Source: JABDIY01 sp963803845
Lineage (GTDB): Bacteria > Actinomycetota > Acidimicrobiia > Acidimicrobiales > SZUA-35
Assembly: GCA_963803845.1 (NCBI GenBank)
Contig: CAWDNZ010000005.1
Location: 1,116,001 to 1,180,000, forward strand
DNA length: 64,000 bases
Direction of reading: 5' to 3'
Shown: piece after piece, positions 43,829-52,659 of the stretch
Layout of the letters: every line of letters starts with the position of its first letter
How positions within the stretch are numbered: position 1 is the stretch's first letter
The notes under the pieces: model-generated
The model's input: the letters and a program-made list of their open reading frames with translations, nothing else
Databases searched by the model: none
Told to the model about the DNA's origin: nothing
Program-made: the position numbers and the translations under genes

Positions 43829-44535
43829 TAGAACTGTGCGGCGTTTGTGACGCTCTGCCAGTCGGCGGCCACGTTGCCCTTCCCCGGGAATCCCCCAAGG
43901 TCACGAAGCATCCGAGCCGTGTGCATCAGATTCCACGTCATGAACGTGGTGTTGCGGTTGGTGAAATCGTTGTCGAAACCAAACGGTTTCCCCGTGTCGG
44001 GGTTTTCGTCGCCGTAGCTAGGCCCGGGACCTGCCTCACCGATCCAACCGCAGTCGGCCTGGGGCGGGACGACGAAACCGATGTGCTGGAATGCGTAGAG
44101 GAGTTCCATTCCAACGGCTTTCACGCCGTCCTCGTTGCCGGTCACGATACAGCCGGCCGTCTTGCCGTAGTAGAGGTATTGCCCCTTGTCGTTTTTCTCG
44201 CCACTGCTCGCATACATACGTTCAATCGCCAGCGTTGCGAGGCTGCTCTTGACGCCCAGCCAGATCGGGCTACCGATCACCAAGATGTCAGCGGCCATGA
44301 TCTTGGCTTGAATAGCCGGCCAGTCATCGGCGTCAGCACCGTTGTCGGCCACGGCATCGGTCACCATGCCAAATCCGATGCGGTGATCGAGCATATGGAT
44401 CGTCTCTACTTCGACCCCCTCGGACTCCATGATCTTCGACGACTTGTTCATCAAGAGTTGGGTGTGGGAGTCCGCATTGTTCCGTTTCAGGGAAGCGTTC
44501 AGGTAGATGGCGGAGAGATCGGCGAAATCGGTCAT
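43828..44535 (-). CDS. Flavodoxin-like NAD(P)H-dependent FMN reductase family protein
   Basis: A 235-residue flavodoxin-fold protein. 'IYLNASLKRNNADSHTQLL' (IYLNASLKRNNADS) forms the FMN phosphate loop and 'ILVIGSPIWLGVKSSLA' the isoalloxazine-binding loop, as in WrbA/NAD(P)H-dependent reductases. It is longer than usual at the C-terminus ('FTNRNTTFMTWNLMHTARML', as TTFMTWNLMHTARML). ATG at 44,535; a GTG two codons upstream is possible. Its redox partner is unknown. Confidence 0.85.
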   Translation of the reverse strand: MTDFADLSAIYLNASLKRNNADSHTQLLMNKSSKIMESEGVEVETIHMLDHRIGFGMVTDAVADNGADADDWPAIQAKIMAADILVIGSPIWLGVKSSLATLAIERMYASSGEKNDKGQYLYYGKTAGCIVTGNEDGVKAVGMELLYAFQHIGFVVPPQADCGWIGEAGPGPSYGDENPDTGKPFGFDNDFTNRNTTFMTWNLMHTARMLRDLGGFPGKGNVAADWQSVTNAAQF

Positions 44536-44578
44536 GCTCACGGTCTACCCCAACCAACAGCACCCCACCCAGATAATT

Positions 44579-45556
44579 TCAGTGAAATGTCGCTTTGGGC
44601 AGAAATTTGGGGTGGGAGCGAAGGAACGGGAGCCGGGCGAACACGCGGCGGATGAAGTTCAGAATCGAGTGCACGTCGCCGGGACGCATGAACGCCACGT
44701 AGCCGATGAGCATCCCAGGAAAGAAGTAGCCCAGACGCATCGCGTAGTCGAACGAAAAGTGGAGAGCGACTCCCAAAACCACCGCCACCAGACGGGTGCG
44801 CCGGTTCCACAGGAGCAGCGGCAGCGTGATCTCCAGCCCGAAGGCGAACCAGGTGGAGAGGCTGCCCAGAATCACGCTCTCTCGAACGAACCCCGGCACA
44901 TAGAAACGCTGGAACTCCTCGAGGCCTAATGCGATCGAGGCCGCTGTTCCGTTGTGCCATCGACTGCCCGGGGCCTTGGCGATCGCCGTTGCCACGTAGA
45001 TGGCACAGAGCTGGAGCTGAAAAATCCGCAGTACCCACGCCGGCCCTAGCGGCCAGCGACGTTCGCCCAAAGGCTCCGATCGCTGCCCACGGGCACCGAT
45101 CGAGAGATACCGAGACGGGGTGAGGATGGCGAAGACCGCGAAATAGAACGCCCAGAGCCGCAGCAACACGTCGCTGGCGTTCATCATCACGATCAGATCT
45201 TGCTGGAGCGACATCATCGTGTACCAGATCAGCGGGGCGGCCAGTTTCACAAACCGCCCCGCCGTGAGGGAGAGGGCCGAGACGATCAACACAACCATGG
45301 TCACAACAGCCGCCTCGTCTTGACGGAACCACTGGAGAGCGCCGATCCGCCAGTTCGAATAGCTCGGTTCGGCGAAGAGGCCGTCATCGAAAAAGAAGGT
45401 GTCGAAGTCCGGCAGGAGAGCGAGACCCCAGAGCAGACTGGTCAGCCCCAGCAGGATGCGGATCCAGGTGATGTTGATGGTGGACTTTGGAGTGAACCAG
45501 AAGGAGTTCCATCGCTGCAGTCCGCGGCTGAGAATGGTGATGATCCCGCTGTTCAT
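44579..45556 (-). CDS. HTTM-domain membrane protein (vitamin K carboxylase-like)
   Basis: A 325-residue protein with seven or more membrane helices of the HTTM family, the membrane domain shared with vitamin K-dependent gamma-carboxylase: 'ITWIRILLGLTSLLWGLAL' near the N-terminus, 'LRIFQLQLCAIYVATAIAKA' centrally with 'GSRWHNGTA' after it, and a last helix pair. The carboxylase active site cannot be confirmed. The start at 45,556 overlaps the stop of the upstream gene (ATGA), so the two work as a pair. Confidence 0.85.
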   Translation of the reverse strand: MNSGIITILSRGLQRWNSFWFTPKSTINITWIRILLGLTSLLWGLALLPDFDTFFFDDGLFAEPSYSNWRIGALQWFRQDEAAVVTMVVLIVSALSLTAGRFVKLAAPLIWYTMMSLQQDLIVMMNASDVLLRLWAFYFAVFAILTPSRYLSIGARGQRSEPLGERRWPLGPAWVLRIFQLQLCAIYVATAIAKAPGSRWHNGTAASIALGLEEFQRFYVPGFVRESVILGSLSTWFAFGLEITLPLLLWNRRTRLVAVVLGVALHFSFDYAMRLGYFFPGMLIGYVAFMRPGDVHSILNFIRRVFARLPFLRSHPKFLPKATFH

Positions 45557-46104
45557 GATCCCGCCACTGCAAACGGGACGGAGAGCATCTCCTCGTCCTC
45601 CCACACGCTCACCGAGCCCGAGCCGGGCTCGGGCACCTTCCTTGTCCTCCGATAAAGGACGATCCGCGTCACATCACGATCGGAATATTGATCCCTTATC
45701 CAGAGCGCCGTCGGGCGAAGCAGCCGACGATTCTCGTCACGCCTGACTCGCGACTCGAACTTTCGCCACCGAAACTCTCGGTAGGCGCCAACGAAGGGGT
45801 CGCCATGGGGGAACTCGTACCGTTCCACGGTCCCGTCCGCAAAGGTCACGTCGGCCTCGACGCGATAGGAGGTACTTACTGGGTTCGGGGCGAACACTCC
45901 CCAGTCCTGCCCGATTCCGGCAGCCCATACGGTCTCTTGTATCGGGGGGCGGAGCAGATCGCGGGCGCCGCCATCAGGAAGATTCCACACTACGACGAAG
46001 TACATGAAGGCGATCAGAAGAACAGACAGAATGAGCCGACCGAGACGGGTGTCCAAAAACCATCCCGGATCCTCCTCTGTGCTCCGGCTGACTTGATCCT
46101 CCAC
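45553..46104 (-). CDS. Membrane-anchored partner of the HTTM protein
   Basis: A 183-residue protein with one N-terminal membrane helix (about 25-43) and an extracytoplasmic beta-rich domain; 'QDWGVFAPNPVSTSYRVEA' (QDWGVFAPNP) recalls the DUF5819-like proteins that accompany HTTM genes in Actinobacteria. Translationally coupled to the HTTM gene. Function unknown; physical partnership is inferred from the coupling. Confidence 0.75.
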   Translation of the reverse strand: MEDQVSRSTEEDPGWFLDTRLGRLILSVLLIAFMYFVVVWNLPDGGARDLLRPPIQETVWAAGIGQDWGVFAPNPVSTSYRVEADVTFADGTVERYEFPHGDPFVGAYREFRWRKFESRVRRDENRRLLRPTALWIRDQYSDRDVTRIVLYRRTRKVPEPGSGSVSVWEDEEMLSVPFAVAGS

Positions 46105-46129
46105 GCTGGCCGAGAGTACTCCACGTCTC

Positions 46130-47179
46130 CTAGGGCTGGATGAACACCTTGCCTCTCGGGTCGGCGAGCGCTTCTACGAGCGTGTCCATCGCCGAATCCA
46201 AGGTCACGGTGGCGCCAACGTCGGTACTCCAGCGGCTATCGCTGAAACGAGCCTGCACCTCGGCGAAGACAGCGAGCTTTTCCTCCAACGGTGCTGCGGT
46301 GAGCCATGGCGACAGCCAGAATCCTTTGATCACCTTGTTCTGAAAGATCAACTCGCCCGTGTTGGACAGCGGCGGTGTTTCGGGGCTCAGCGATCCGTAG
46401 ATCATCCAGATGCTGTCCTTGCCCATGGCGTTGAATATCTGGGTGGACGTTGCGTCCGCCACCGCATCGATGAAGAAATGCGGCTTGCGTTCCTTCATGG
46501 TGGACCTCAGCCTGGCGGCGAAGTCAGCATCGGTCTGATTGAGTATGACCGTTGCGCCGAGCTCGGTGAGAACATCGTTTTGGACATCCCGCCGAACAAT
46601 ACAGATCGCGTCCAGTCCGGCGTCCCTCGCCAAGGCAACGATAAACTTACTCACCTGGCTGGCGCCGGCGGTGAGAACAACACCGGGTGAACCGGCTGCC
46701 TTGACCTCTTCGAACATCGCGGCCGCAGTGAGCGGATTGACGATGAACCCGGCGGCGTCGTGGTCTCCCACCGAAGCAGGCTGAGGAATGCACAGCATTG
46801 CCTGCGCTACCGCATGAGTGGCCCAGGTGCCGGTGCCGTCGGGGGTAGCGGCGAAACTCACGCGTTGTCCAATCAAGGACTGGGCGTAGGGATCATCGCC
46901 GGCGCTGATCACCGTTCCGACGCCTTCGAAACCAGCTGGCTTGCCCGCCCGACGGGGCTGCCCGTACTCGCCCTTCAGAAAATGAAGGTCCGACGGATTG
47001 ATCGGTGCCATCGCCATCTCCACCAAAACCTGACCTGCATCGAGCTCGGGAACGGCGACTTCCCCGAGCTCGAGGTACGGATCCATCGTTTCGAAGTGGA
47101 TACCGCCCTCGGGATCAGGGTTGTAGCCGTCCTGCTTCACGAGAAGTGCGGTAATCGTTTGGGGAATGCCAGAGGTCAT
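46130..47179 (-). CDS. Zinc-free MDR oxidoreductase
   Basis: A 349-residue medium-chain reductase. 'APINPSDLHFLKGEYGQPR' (APINPSDLHFLKGEYG) belongs to the substrate domain and 'VVLTAGASQVSKFIVALA' to the NADPH fold, where the usual GxxGxxG is modified to AGASQVS. No zinc-binding Cys set. Closest in type to 2-enoyl-thioester reductases and quinone reductases; substrate unknown. It is divergent from azlC with 42 bases between. Confidence 0.85.
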   Translation of the reverse strand: MTSGIPQTITALLVKQDGYNPDPEGGIHFETMDPYLELGEVAVPELDAGQVLVEMAMAPINPSDLHFLKGEYGQPRRAGKPAGFEGVGTVISAGDDPYAQSLIGQRVSFAATPDGTGTWATHAVAQAMLCIPQPASVGDHDAAGFIVNPLTAAAMFEEVKAAGSPGVVLTAGASQVSKFIVALARDAGLDAICIVRRDVQNDVLTELGATVILNQTDADFAARLRSTMKERKPHFFIDAVADATSTQIFNAMGKDSIWMIYGSLSPETPPLSNTGELIFQNKVIKGFWLSPWLTAAPLEEKLAVFAEVQARFSDSRWSTDVGATVTLDSAMDTLVEALADPRGKVFIQP

Positions 47180-47221
47180 GAGGTGAGCGTAGAAGCCACT
47201 CCCCCTTAGTACGGTATTCCA

Positions 47222-47955
47222 GTGCCGTCCGCTGACTCCACCAGCGCTCTACCGCCTCCCGAGACCGACGCCGCCGTTCGCAACCGAATTCTCCGCCAAG
47301 CGGCTTCCATCTCCCTCGCCGTTTCCCCTTTGCGCTAGCGTTCGGAATTCTGTGCGCCGAAGCGGACTTTCGCCTGATCGAGGCAATCGGTTTCTCCTCG
47401 ATCATCTTCGGGGGCAGTTCCCAATTTGCATCGGCGCTCGTTCTGGCCGACGGTGGAACCGTGGTGGCGGCGGTGCTCGCCGGGGCGCTGCTGGCACTTC
47501 GTTCGCTGGCCTTCGGCGTGGTGATGGCACCCGCATTGCGCGGTCCGCTGTGGTGGCGAGCCCTGGCATCACAGTTGATGATCGATGAATCTCTGGCCGT
47601 CGGTGCTGCCCAAACCGAGCTTCGTTGGCGACGGTTCGGTTATCTGGCCGGCGGCATCGGTGTTTTCGTGCTCTGGAACCTGTTTACGGTCTTGGGCTTC
47701 ACCATTCTCGGCGGTGCCGGTGACCTGGTCACCGATCTTGGTATAGACGCCACCATCCCCGCCGCGTTTCTGGCGCTCCTGTGGCCCCGTCTCATCGACC
47801 CCCGGCAGCGACTGATCGCCGCTGCCGGTGCCGCAGTGGCCATCGCAGGAGCACCACTTCTTCCTCCGGGCATTCCGATCGTTCTCGCCGCCGCTGCGGT
47901 TGCTTTGCTCAGACCATGGCGAGAACCCGCACATCAACGGGCTGGGTTGCGATGA
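47222..47955 (+). CDS. azlC: AzlC-family branched-chain amino acid exporter subunit (frameshifted)
   Basis: About 244 residues after correcting one missing base. The first frame starts at GTG 47,222 and reads a plausible N-terminus ending 'RQAASISLAVSP', then meets a stop. The next frame, from about 47,329, reads 'FALAFGILCAEADF', 'IIFGGSSQFASALVL' and 'LRSLAFGVVMAPALRG', all typical of AzlC, and continues to the end. The break lies in the CCCCTTT run at 47,324-47,331; one more C or T restores a single frame. The protein forms the export complex with AzlD, whose gene overlaps by four bases (ATGA). Either a consensus error or a fresh mutation. Confidence 0.85.
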
Positions 47956-48263
47956 CGAACGCCTTGCTTACGGTGCTGGTTCTTGGCGCAATCAGTTACG
48001 CCTTGAAATCGGCCGGACCGCTGCTTCTGGGTGGCGACCGGACGCTGCCACCGTGGCTTGATCGCACCGCAGTGCTCCTGCCCGCCCCGCTGATAGCAGC
48101 ACTCGTCGCTTCCTCAACATTCGTTTCTGATCGCCAGTTGTCGGTCGACGCCAGGGCCGTCGGACTGGCGGTAGCGGCAGTTGCACTCTGGCGTAGGGCG
48201 CCCTTCATCGTGGTGGTGCTCCTTGCCGCCGCTGGCGCTGCCCTCACACGGCAATTCACGTAG
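47952..48263 (+). CDS. azlD: AzlD-family branched-chain amino acid exporter subunit
   Basis: A 103-residue membrane protein with three or four helices: 'VLVLGAISYALKSAGPLLLG' (ISYALKSAGPLLLG) and 'LLPAPLIAALVASSTFV' fit AzlD, the small partner of AzlC. The start at 47,952 overlaps the azlC stop. The intact AzlD downstream argues that AzlC is also functional and that its frameshift is not in the living genome. Confidence 0.88.
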   Translation: MTNALLTVLVLGAISYALKSAGPLLLGGDRTLPPWLDRTAVLLPAPLIAALVASSTFVSDRQLSVDARAVGLAVAAVALWRRAPFIVVVLLAAAGAALTRQFT

Positions 48264-48271
48264 TTCCCATC

Positions 48272-49168
48272 ATGGCGTCCCTCAACTCTCCCCAGGCGGA
48301 AATCGAAATAGATGAGGAACTGGTCAAGCGCCTGCTTGTCGAACAACAACCCGATCTCGCCGACCTTCCGGTTCGCTTCGTCTCGGAGGGATGGGACAAT
48401 GCCCTCTTCCAGCTTGGTAGTGATCTGGTGGTCAGACTCCCCCGTCGCCATGCGGCGGTCACACTGATCCGCAACGAGCAAAGATGGCTTTCCCAGCTCG
48501 CTCCTCGCCTGCCGCTGCCAATTCCAGTACCGATTCGACACGGTCTCCCCTCGGCAACATTTGGCTGGCCGTGGAGTATCTGCACCTGGGTGGAAGGACG
48601 AGACGCACTGCGCGCACCGCTGCGTAGGTTCGAAACTGCAGCCCTGCAAATGGCAACGTTTCTCCGAGCGCTTCACACCACGGCGGTTGCGGAAGCTCCG
48701 CTCAACCCGTTCCGCGGCATCGCCCTCGCCGGACGGAACGACCTCACAATGAACGCCCTCGTTGCTGCGGAGAGCGCAGGGCTTCTCTCCCCTGACCGGG
48801 CGCAACGGGTGCGCGAGTTCTGGCACGAAGCAGTAGCCGCGCCGGTCTATCCGGGACCGCCCGTTTGGTTACATGGTGACCTTCACCCTGGGAACGTGAT
48901 CGTGCGAAATGAGCGCATCGTTGCGGTCGTGGACTGGGGTGACATCACCGCGGGCGATCCGGCGTGTGATCTGGCCGTTTTCTGGAGGATGTTCGATGCC
49001 TCCTCCCGGGATCTCGCTCTTCAATCGTGGGGTGCTGACCGATCATCCAAGGTTCGAGCCCGCGGCTGGGCCATCGCAATTGCGCTGGTGCTCCTCACCA
49101 ATTCAGCCGACCGACCGCTCTATTTGGCTCTGGGCCACCGTTCGATCGACGCCGTATTGGCGGAATAG
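48272..49168 (+). CDS. Aminoglycoside phosphotransferase (APH)-fold kinase
   Basis: A 298-residue kinase of the APH family. 'VRFVSEGWDNALFQLGSDLV' (EGWDNALFQLG) forms the nucleotide loop, 'VVRLPRR' has the likely nucleotide-binding basic residue, 'LHGDLHPGNVIV' is the catalytic Brenner motif and 'VVDWGDI' the metal-binding Asp. Members phosphorylate antibiotics, sugars or small metabolites; this generic type should not be called a resistance gene. Nine bases after azlD, so probably co-transcribed. Confidence 0.88.
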   Translation: MASLNSPQAEIEIDEELVKRLLVEQQPDLADLPVRFVSEGWDNALFQLGSDLVVRLPRRHAAVTLIRNEQRWLSQLAPRLPLPIPVPIRHGLPSATFGWPWSICTWVEGRDALRAPLRRFETAALQMATFLRALHTTAVAEAPLNPFRGIALAGRNDLTMNALVAAESAGLLSPDRAQRVREFWHEAVAAPVYPGPPVWLHGDLHPGNVIVRNERIVAVVDWGDITAGDPACDLAVFWRMFDASSRDLALQSWGADRSSKVRARGWAIAIALVLLTNSADRPLYLALGHRSIDAVLAE

Positions 49169-49254
49169 TTCTACGGGTGGCTTCACCCAATTACCGCATG
49201 TGGAGCGCTACTACGATGACCCCCGAAGCGGTGGCGAGACAAGGATAACAGGCG

Positions 49255-50097
49255 ATGGATGAGCAGTTGAACAAACGACCGGCCCCACGGTTGGCAGAAC
49301 CAGTAGTCATCAGGCAACCTCAGCTCGATTCATCGGTTCCTGGTTCAACCTCCTTCCGCACCGTCATGGTGAGACGAGTAGACACCAACCCAACAGAACG
49401 TGACCCGTTCCGCACCGTGGCGGTAGGGCTCACTGCGGTAGGTCTCGCTCTGCTGGCCGCCGCTCTCGGGGGTGCCACGTTGGCGAATATTGCCGCCGGG
49501 TCTCCGGCCGATGCCATCACGGTGGTCTCTCCGAATCCGGGGCAACCACCATCGGTGCTGGCGGACTCTGGTTCGGGATCCAGCGACACGGACCTGCTCA
49601 CCAACACACCCGACGACCGATCGAATCCATCGCTCGCAGACTTCATCGCATCGGCGGAAGCGACCCGACCGAGAGCCAATGGTTCGGTGGCCCCAACCAC
49701 CCCCGTACCAGCAGAAACGAGTCGACCCGGAGCCAATGGTTCGGTGGCCCCAACCACCCCCGTACCAACCGCTCCACCAACCACAGCTGCGCCACCACCA
49801 ACCGCTCCACCACCAACCGCTCCACCACCAACCGCTCCACCACCAACCGCCACCACAACCACAGCCCCGCCTCCAACGACTACCCCAACCACAATCGCCC
49901 CAACAACAGCGGTGGAGACCCTTCCGGTGACCACCGTTCCCGCCACCGCTCCGGAACCCACGGAGCTACCTGTTCCGTCAACATCGCTTTCCAGCACCAC
50001 GACCACGAACCGCTCCCTGGACACAAAACCGGGCAAGGGCAATAGCGAGGACGGGCCCGGCAAGGGCACCAAGCCGGGGAAAGACGAGGGGCCCTAG
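49255..50097 (+). CDS. Membrane protein with Pro/Thr-rich repetitive external tail
   Basis: A 280-residue protein with one membrane helix (about 55-80, 'VGLTAVGLALLAAALGGATL', as VGLALLAAALGGATL) and an external low-complexity tail: a 19-residue repeat including 'GANGSVAPTTPVP' occurs twice, followed by 'APPPT' repeats, long Thr/Pro stretches and a Gly/Lys/Asp-rich end. Such tails span cell-wall layers or carry O-glycans. No enzymatic domain is visible. Function unknown. Its end overlaps the convergent ATP-grasp gene by four bases. Confidence 0.75.
   Translation: MDEQLNKRPAPRLAEPVVIRQPQLDSSVPGSTSFRTVMVRRVDTNPTERDPFRTVAVGLTAVGLALLAAALGGATLANIAAGSPADAITVVSPNPGQPPSVLADSGSGSSDTDLLTNTPDDRSNPSLADFIASAEATRPRANGSVAPTTPVPAETSRPGANGSVAPTTPVPTAPPTTAAPPPTAPPPTAPPPTAPPPTATTTTAPPPTTTPTTIAPTTAVETLPVTTVPATAPEPTELPVPSTSLSSTTTTNRSLDTKPGKGNSEDGPGKGTKPGKDEGP
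49673..49845. repeat. In-frame tandem repeats in the Pro/Thr-rich gene
   Basis: A 38-base match beginning GAGCCAATGGTTCGGTGGCC occurs at 49,673 and 49,730 (period 57, that is 19 codons). A perfect 15-base unit ACCGCTCCACCACCA is repeated three times from 49,801 to 49,845. Both periods keep the reading frame, so copy number can vary without breaking the protein. Confidence 0.85.
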
Positions 50098-50978
50098 CGG
50101 AGTAACTCCACAAATCTGGTGGCTGCGGGCGGGTCGGAATCGAAAAAGAAGGACGGCTCAATGAGTTCCACCTCGATGACCTGAGGCCCGTCGGAACTGG
50201 GTAATAGATCAATTCGAGCATACAAAAGCGGCCCGAATCGCTCCACAAGCCACGCGTTCACGGCGTCCGCTGCGGCTCTCTCAGCATCGCTCAGGTCAAC
50301 CGGCTCGATTTCCTCCTGCAGAAAGAGTCCGTCAACCGCCTGAGCTCCAGGCAACAGGAGCGCCGCTTTGGCAAAGGCGTGGTCAAAGGACCCGTTGAAA
50401 TACACGCACCCACGTTCACCATAAGAATCGACATCGACCAGGTAAGGCTGGACCATCGCAACTCGATCGGAATCAACGATCGACTGCACCGCCTTGGCGA
50501 TCGACGAACCGTCGGTGGCATCCAAGCGGTAGGTGTCGTTGGAGCCCGCGGAAACCGATGGTTTCACCACCACTTCAACACACCGCCATTTGCCAACGCG
50601 GGTAAGTGCATTCAACAGTTCCGTTGGCGGCATCAGGTGAGAAACGAATGCGGTGTCGACTACGGGCAGGCCGGCCCGTCGCAGTTCGTTGATGTATCGT
50701 TTGTCAACATTCCACTCCACTACTTCCAATGGATTGAGTAGCTGGGTCTGGTCACTGATGAGATCCAGAACCGCCCGGAACTCTTCGAGACGACTGAAGT
50801 AGTCCCAGGTGGCCCGTAAGATGACCTTGCTGTAGCTCGGCCACTTGGCTTTGGGGTCATCCCATGCGACCACGTCATACTCCAGCCCCGCGGCATCCAG
50901 AGCCGGAAACAAGAATGGCCCGTCGGTGTCCAGGTCCATGCCTTCTGCACAGGCGAGAAGCGCGATGCGGGCAGCCAT
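50094..50978 (-). CDS. ATP-grasp-family ligase-like protein
   Basis: A 294-residue protein with an ATP-grasp fold: 'VILRATWDYFSRLEEF' in the N-domain, 'VVVKPSVSAGSNDTYRL' with the ATP-binding Lys, 'MVQPYLVDVDSYGERGCVYF' (MVQPYLVD, GERGCVYF) and 'YARIDLLPSSDGPQVIEVELIEPSFFF' (YARIDLLP, QVIEVELIEP) with the metal ligands. This wording is shared with the DcsG/prokaryotic-glutathione-synthetase-like group that joins a carboxylate to an amine. It overlaps the upstream dehydrogenase stop by one base (TGATG), so the two are coupled; a joint pathway is likely but unknown. Confidence 0.85.
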   Translation of the reverse strand: MAARIALLACAEGMDLDTDGPFLFPALDAAGLEYDVVAWDDPKAKWPSYSKVILRATWDYFSRLEEFRAVLDLISDQTQLLNPLEVVEWNVDKRYINELRRAGLPVVDTAFVSHLMPPTELLNALTRVGKWRCVEVVVKPSVSAGSNDTYRLDATDGSSIAKAVQSIVDSDRVAMVQPYLVDVDSYGERGCVYFNGSFDHAFAKAALLLPGAQAVDGLFLQEEIEPVDLSDAERAAADAVNAWLVERFGPLLYARIDLLPSSDGPQVIEVELIEPSFFFDSDPPAATRFVELLR

Positions 50979-52001
50979 CAGGTTTGGACTCGACCCGGCG
51001 GAACTACCTCATAGCCGGGTTCCTCGGGCTCGTCATCCACCATCTCGGCCGGGAAGCCATCAGCCACGACCCGCAGCCCGGTTGCTTCCTCCAAACGCCG
51101 AATGATGTTCGGCGAGAGTTCACGTTCTCCGTAACGGGCGATCCCGTCGGCAAAGATTTGATTGATCAACGGCGATACCTCAAGCGGGACGTTGTGGTCT
51201 TCGGCCAGCTTCTGAAACAACCCGATGTCCTTGGCAACGAGATCCATCGTGAAGCTGATGTCTCGACTGCCGTTGAGGATCACCTGTCCCTCGGTTTCGT
51301 GAACAAACGATGTTCCCGAGGAGATGGCGATCGCCTCATAAGTTGTTCCCATGTCGAGGTCCATCGCCTTGGCGGTTGCCAACGCCTCAGCAACCGAAAC
51401 GAGGTTGGCGGTTGCCAGATAGTTAGTCATGACCTTGAGCACCGAGGCGCTCCCAACGTCGCCTGTATGCAGAATCCGTCGGCCGAGGGCAGTGAGCACC
51501 GGAAACGCTCGCTCGAAGGTGGGCCTGGTGCATCCGGCGAAGATACTGATGTTGCCGGTATCGGCCCGGTGGCATCCACCGGAGACCGGGCAATCGATCG
51601 CCTCGGCCCCCGCGGCTCGCACCCGCTCGGCAATTCGTCTCACCTCACCAGAATCGGTGGTGGACATTTCAGCCCAGAGCTTCCCCGCAGAGAGGCCGGC
51701 GATCACACCGTCGGGCGATTCCATGACGATCGAGCACGCCGCTGGACTGGGGAGGCAAGTGATCACCATGTCACAATCCTGCGCCATCTGCTTTGGGGAG
51801 TCTGCCCACTTCGCGCCGCTGTGCGAGAAACGGCTCGGCGAGACCACGGTCGAGATCGCGTACGGTCAGGTGGTAGCCGTTGCGGAGGAGGCTGCCGGCC
51901 AGCTTTGAGCCCACGTTGCCTAGGCCGATGAAACCCACCGACGTCACCGGGTGAGGCTGATTCCCCGCCGTTTCCGCCGAGGTTGCCTGTGCCAGGGTCA
52001 T
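50978..52001 (-). CDS. 3-hydroxyisobutyrate dehydrogenase-like protein (frameshifted)
   Basis: About 340 residues after removing one base. The N-terminal frame (from ATG 52,001) holds the NAD(P)-binding 'SVGFIGLGNVGSKLAGSLL' (VGFIGLGNVGSKLAG) and 'LTVRDLDRGLAEPF'. The rest, in another frame, continues 'SGAKWADSPKQMAQDCDMVI', 'DCPVSGGCHRADTGNISIF' (CPVSGGCHRADTGN) and 'LKVMTNYLATANLVSVAEAL' (LKVMTNYLATAN), with the catalytic Lys region of beta-hydroxyacid dehydrogenases. The junction is near the AAA at 51,828-51,830 (plus strand). A C-terminal extension of about 40 residues is unusual. Coupled to the ATP-grasp gene. Consensus error or inactivation cannot be told apart here. Confidence 0.83.
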
Positions 52002-52044
52002 GGCTGCGAAGGGTAGTGCATCTGCCCCTCAATAGGCTGAAGCG

Positions 52045-52659
52045 GTGGCCCACTACTTCAGCGATGACGTCGACGACGGCAACGTTGCATCACAGCCATC
52101 CACCGTGGTGCTCAACGTGCCAGGGATGACCGCCACCTTGGCCACCGACCGGGGGGTTTTCTCCGCCGGTCAGGTGGACACCGGCAGTCGTTTTCTCCTG
52201 ATCGCCGGGCCGCCACCTGTACCTGGAGATCAAGTGATCGTGGACGTCGGCGCCGGCTACGGTCCGCTCACCGTGACCCTGGCCAAGAGGAATCCAAGCG
52301 CCACGATCTGGGCGGTGGAAGTCAATCCCCGAGCCCGCCAGCTATGTGAACGCAATGCCGCCGCCCTCGGGCTCAACAACGTGTGTGTCGTGGCACCTGA
52401 GGAGGTCCCAGACGACCTCATCGTCGACCGCATCTGGAGCAACCCCCCGATCCGGATAGGTAAGTCGGCACTTCGCCACCTCCTGATTTCCTGGCTGGCT
52501 CGGCTGTCTCCGGCGGGATCCGCCCACCTCGTGGTCCAAAAGAACCTTGGGGCCGACAGTTTGGCCAAGTGGATGGCTTCAGAAGGATATGGCGTGGAAC
52601 GGCGGGCAGCCCAGAAGGGGTTTCGGATCCTCGACGTGACGCCGAAAGCGACAGGATGA
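52045..52659 (+). CDS. RsmC/MTS-type SAM-dependent methyltransferase
   Basis: A 204-residue methyltransferase. 'VIVDVGAGYGPLTVTLA' is the SAM motif, 'AVEVNPRARQLCERNAAALG' (AVEVNPRARQLCERNA) the ribose-binding acidic strand, and 'IWSNPPIRIGK' the NPP(I/F) catalytic motif of N-methylating rRNA and peptide enzymes. It matches the C-terminal catalytic domain of RsmC without the N-terminal pseudo-domain, as usual for Actinobacteria. GTG start. Overlaps the TrmH-type gene by four bases (ATGA), so two RNA-modification genes are coupled. Confidence 0.88.
   Translation: MAHYFSDDVDDGNVASQPSTVVLNVPGMTATLATDRGVFSAGQVDTGSRFLLIAGPPPVPGDQVIVDVGAGYGPLTVTLAKRNPSATIWAVEVNPRARQLCERNAAALGLNNVCVVAPEEVPDDLIVDRIWSNPPIRIGKSALRHLLISWLARLSPAGSAHLVVQKNLGADSLAKWMASEGYGVERRAAQKGFRILDVTPKATG

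Noticed and set aside
48272..49168. Antibiotic resistance gene (APH fold)
   Set aside because: The fold is shared by many metabolite kinases and no mobile context or specific resistance signature is visible.
50978..51020. Similarity of the dehydrogenase C-terminus 'VVPPGRVQT' to the translation of the 40.5-kb repeats
   Set aside because: The underlying DNA differs at most third positions and in length; taken as coincidence.
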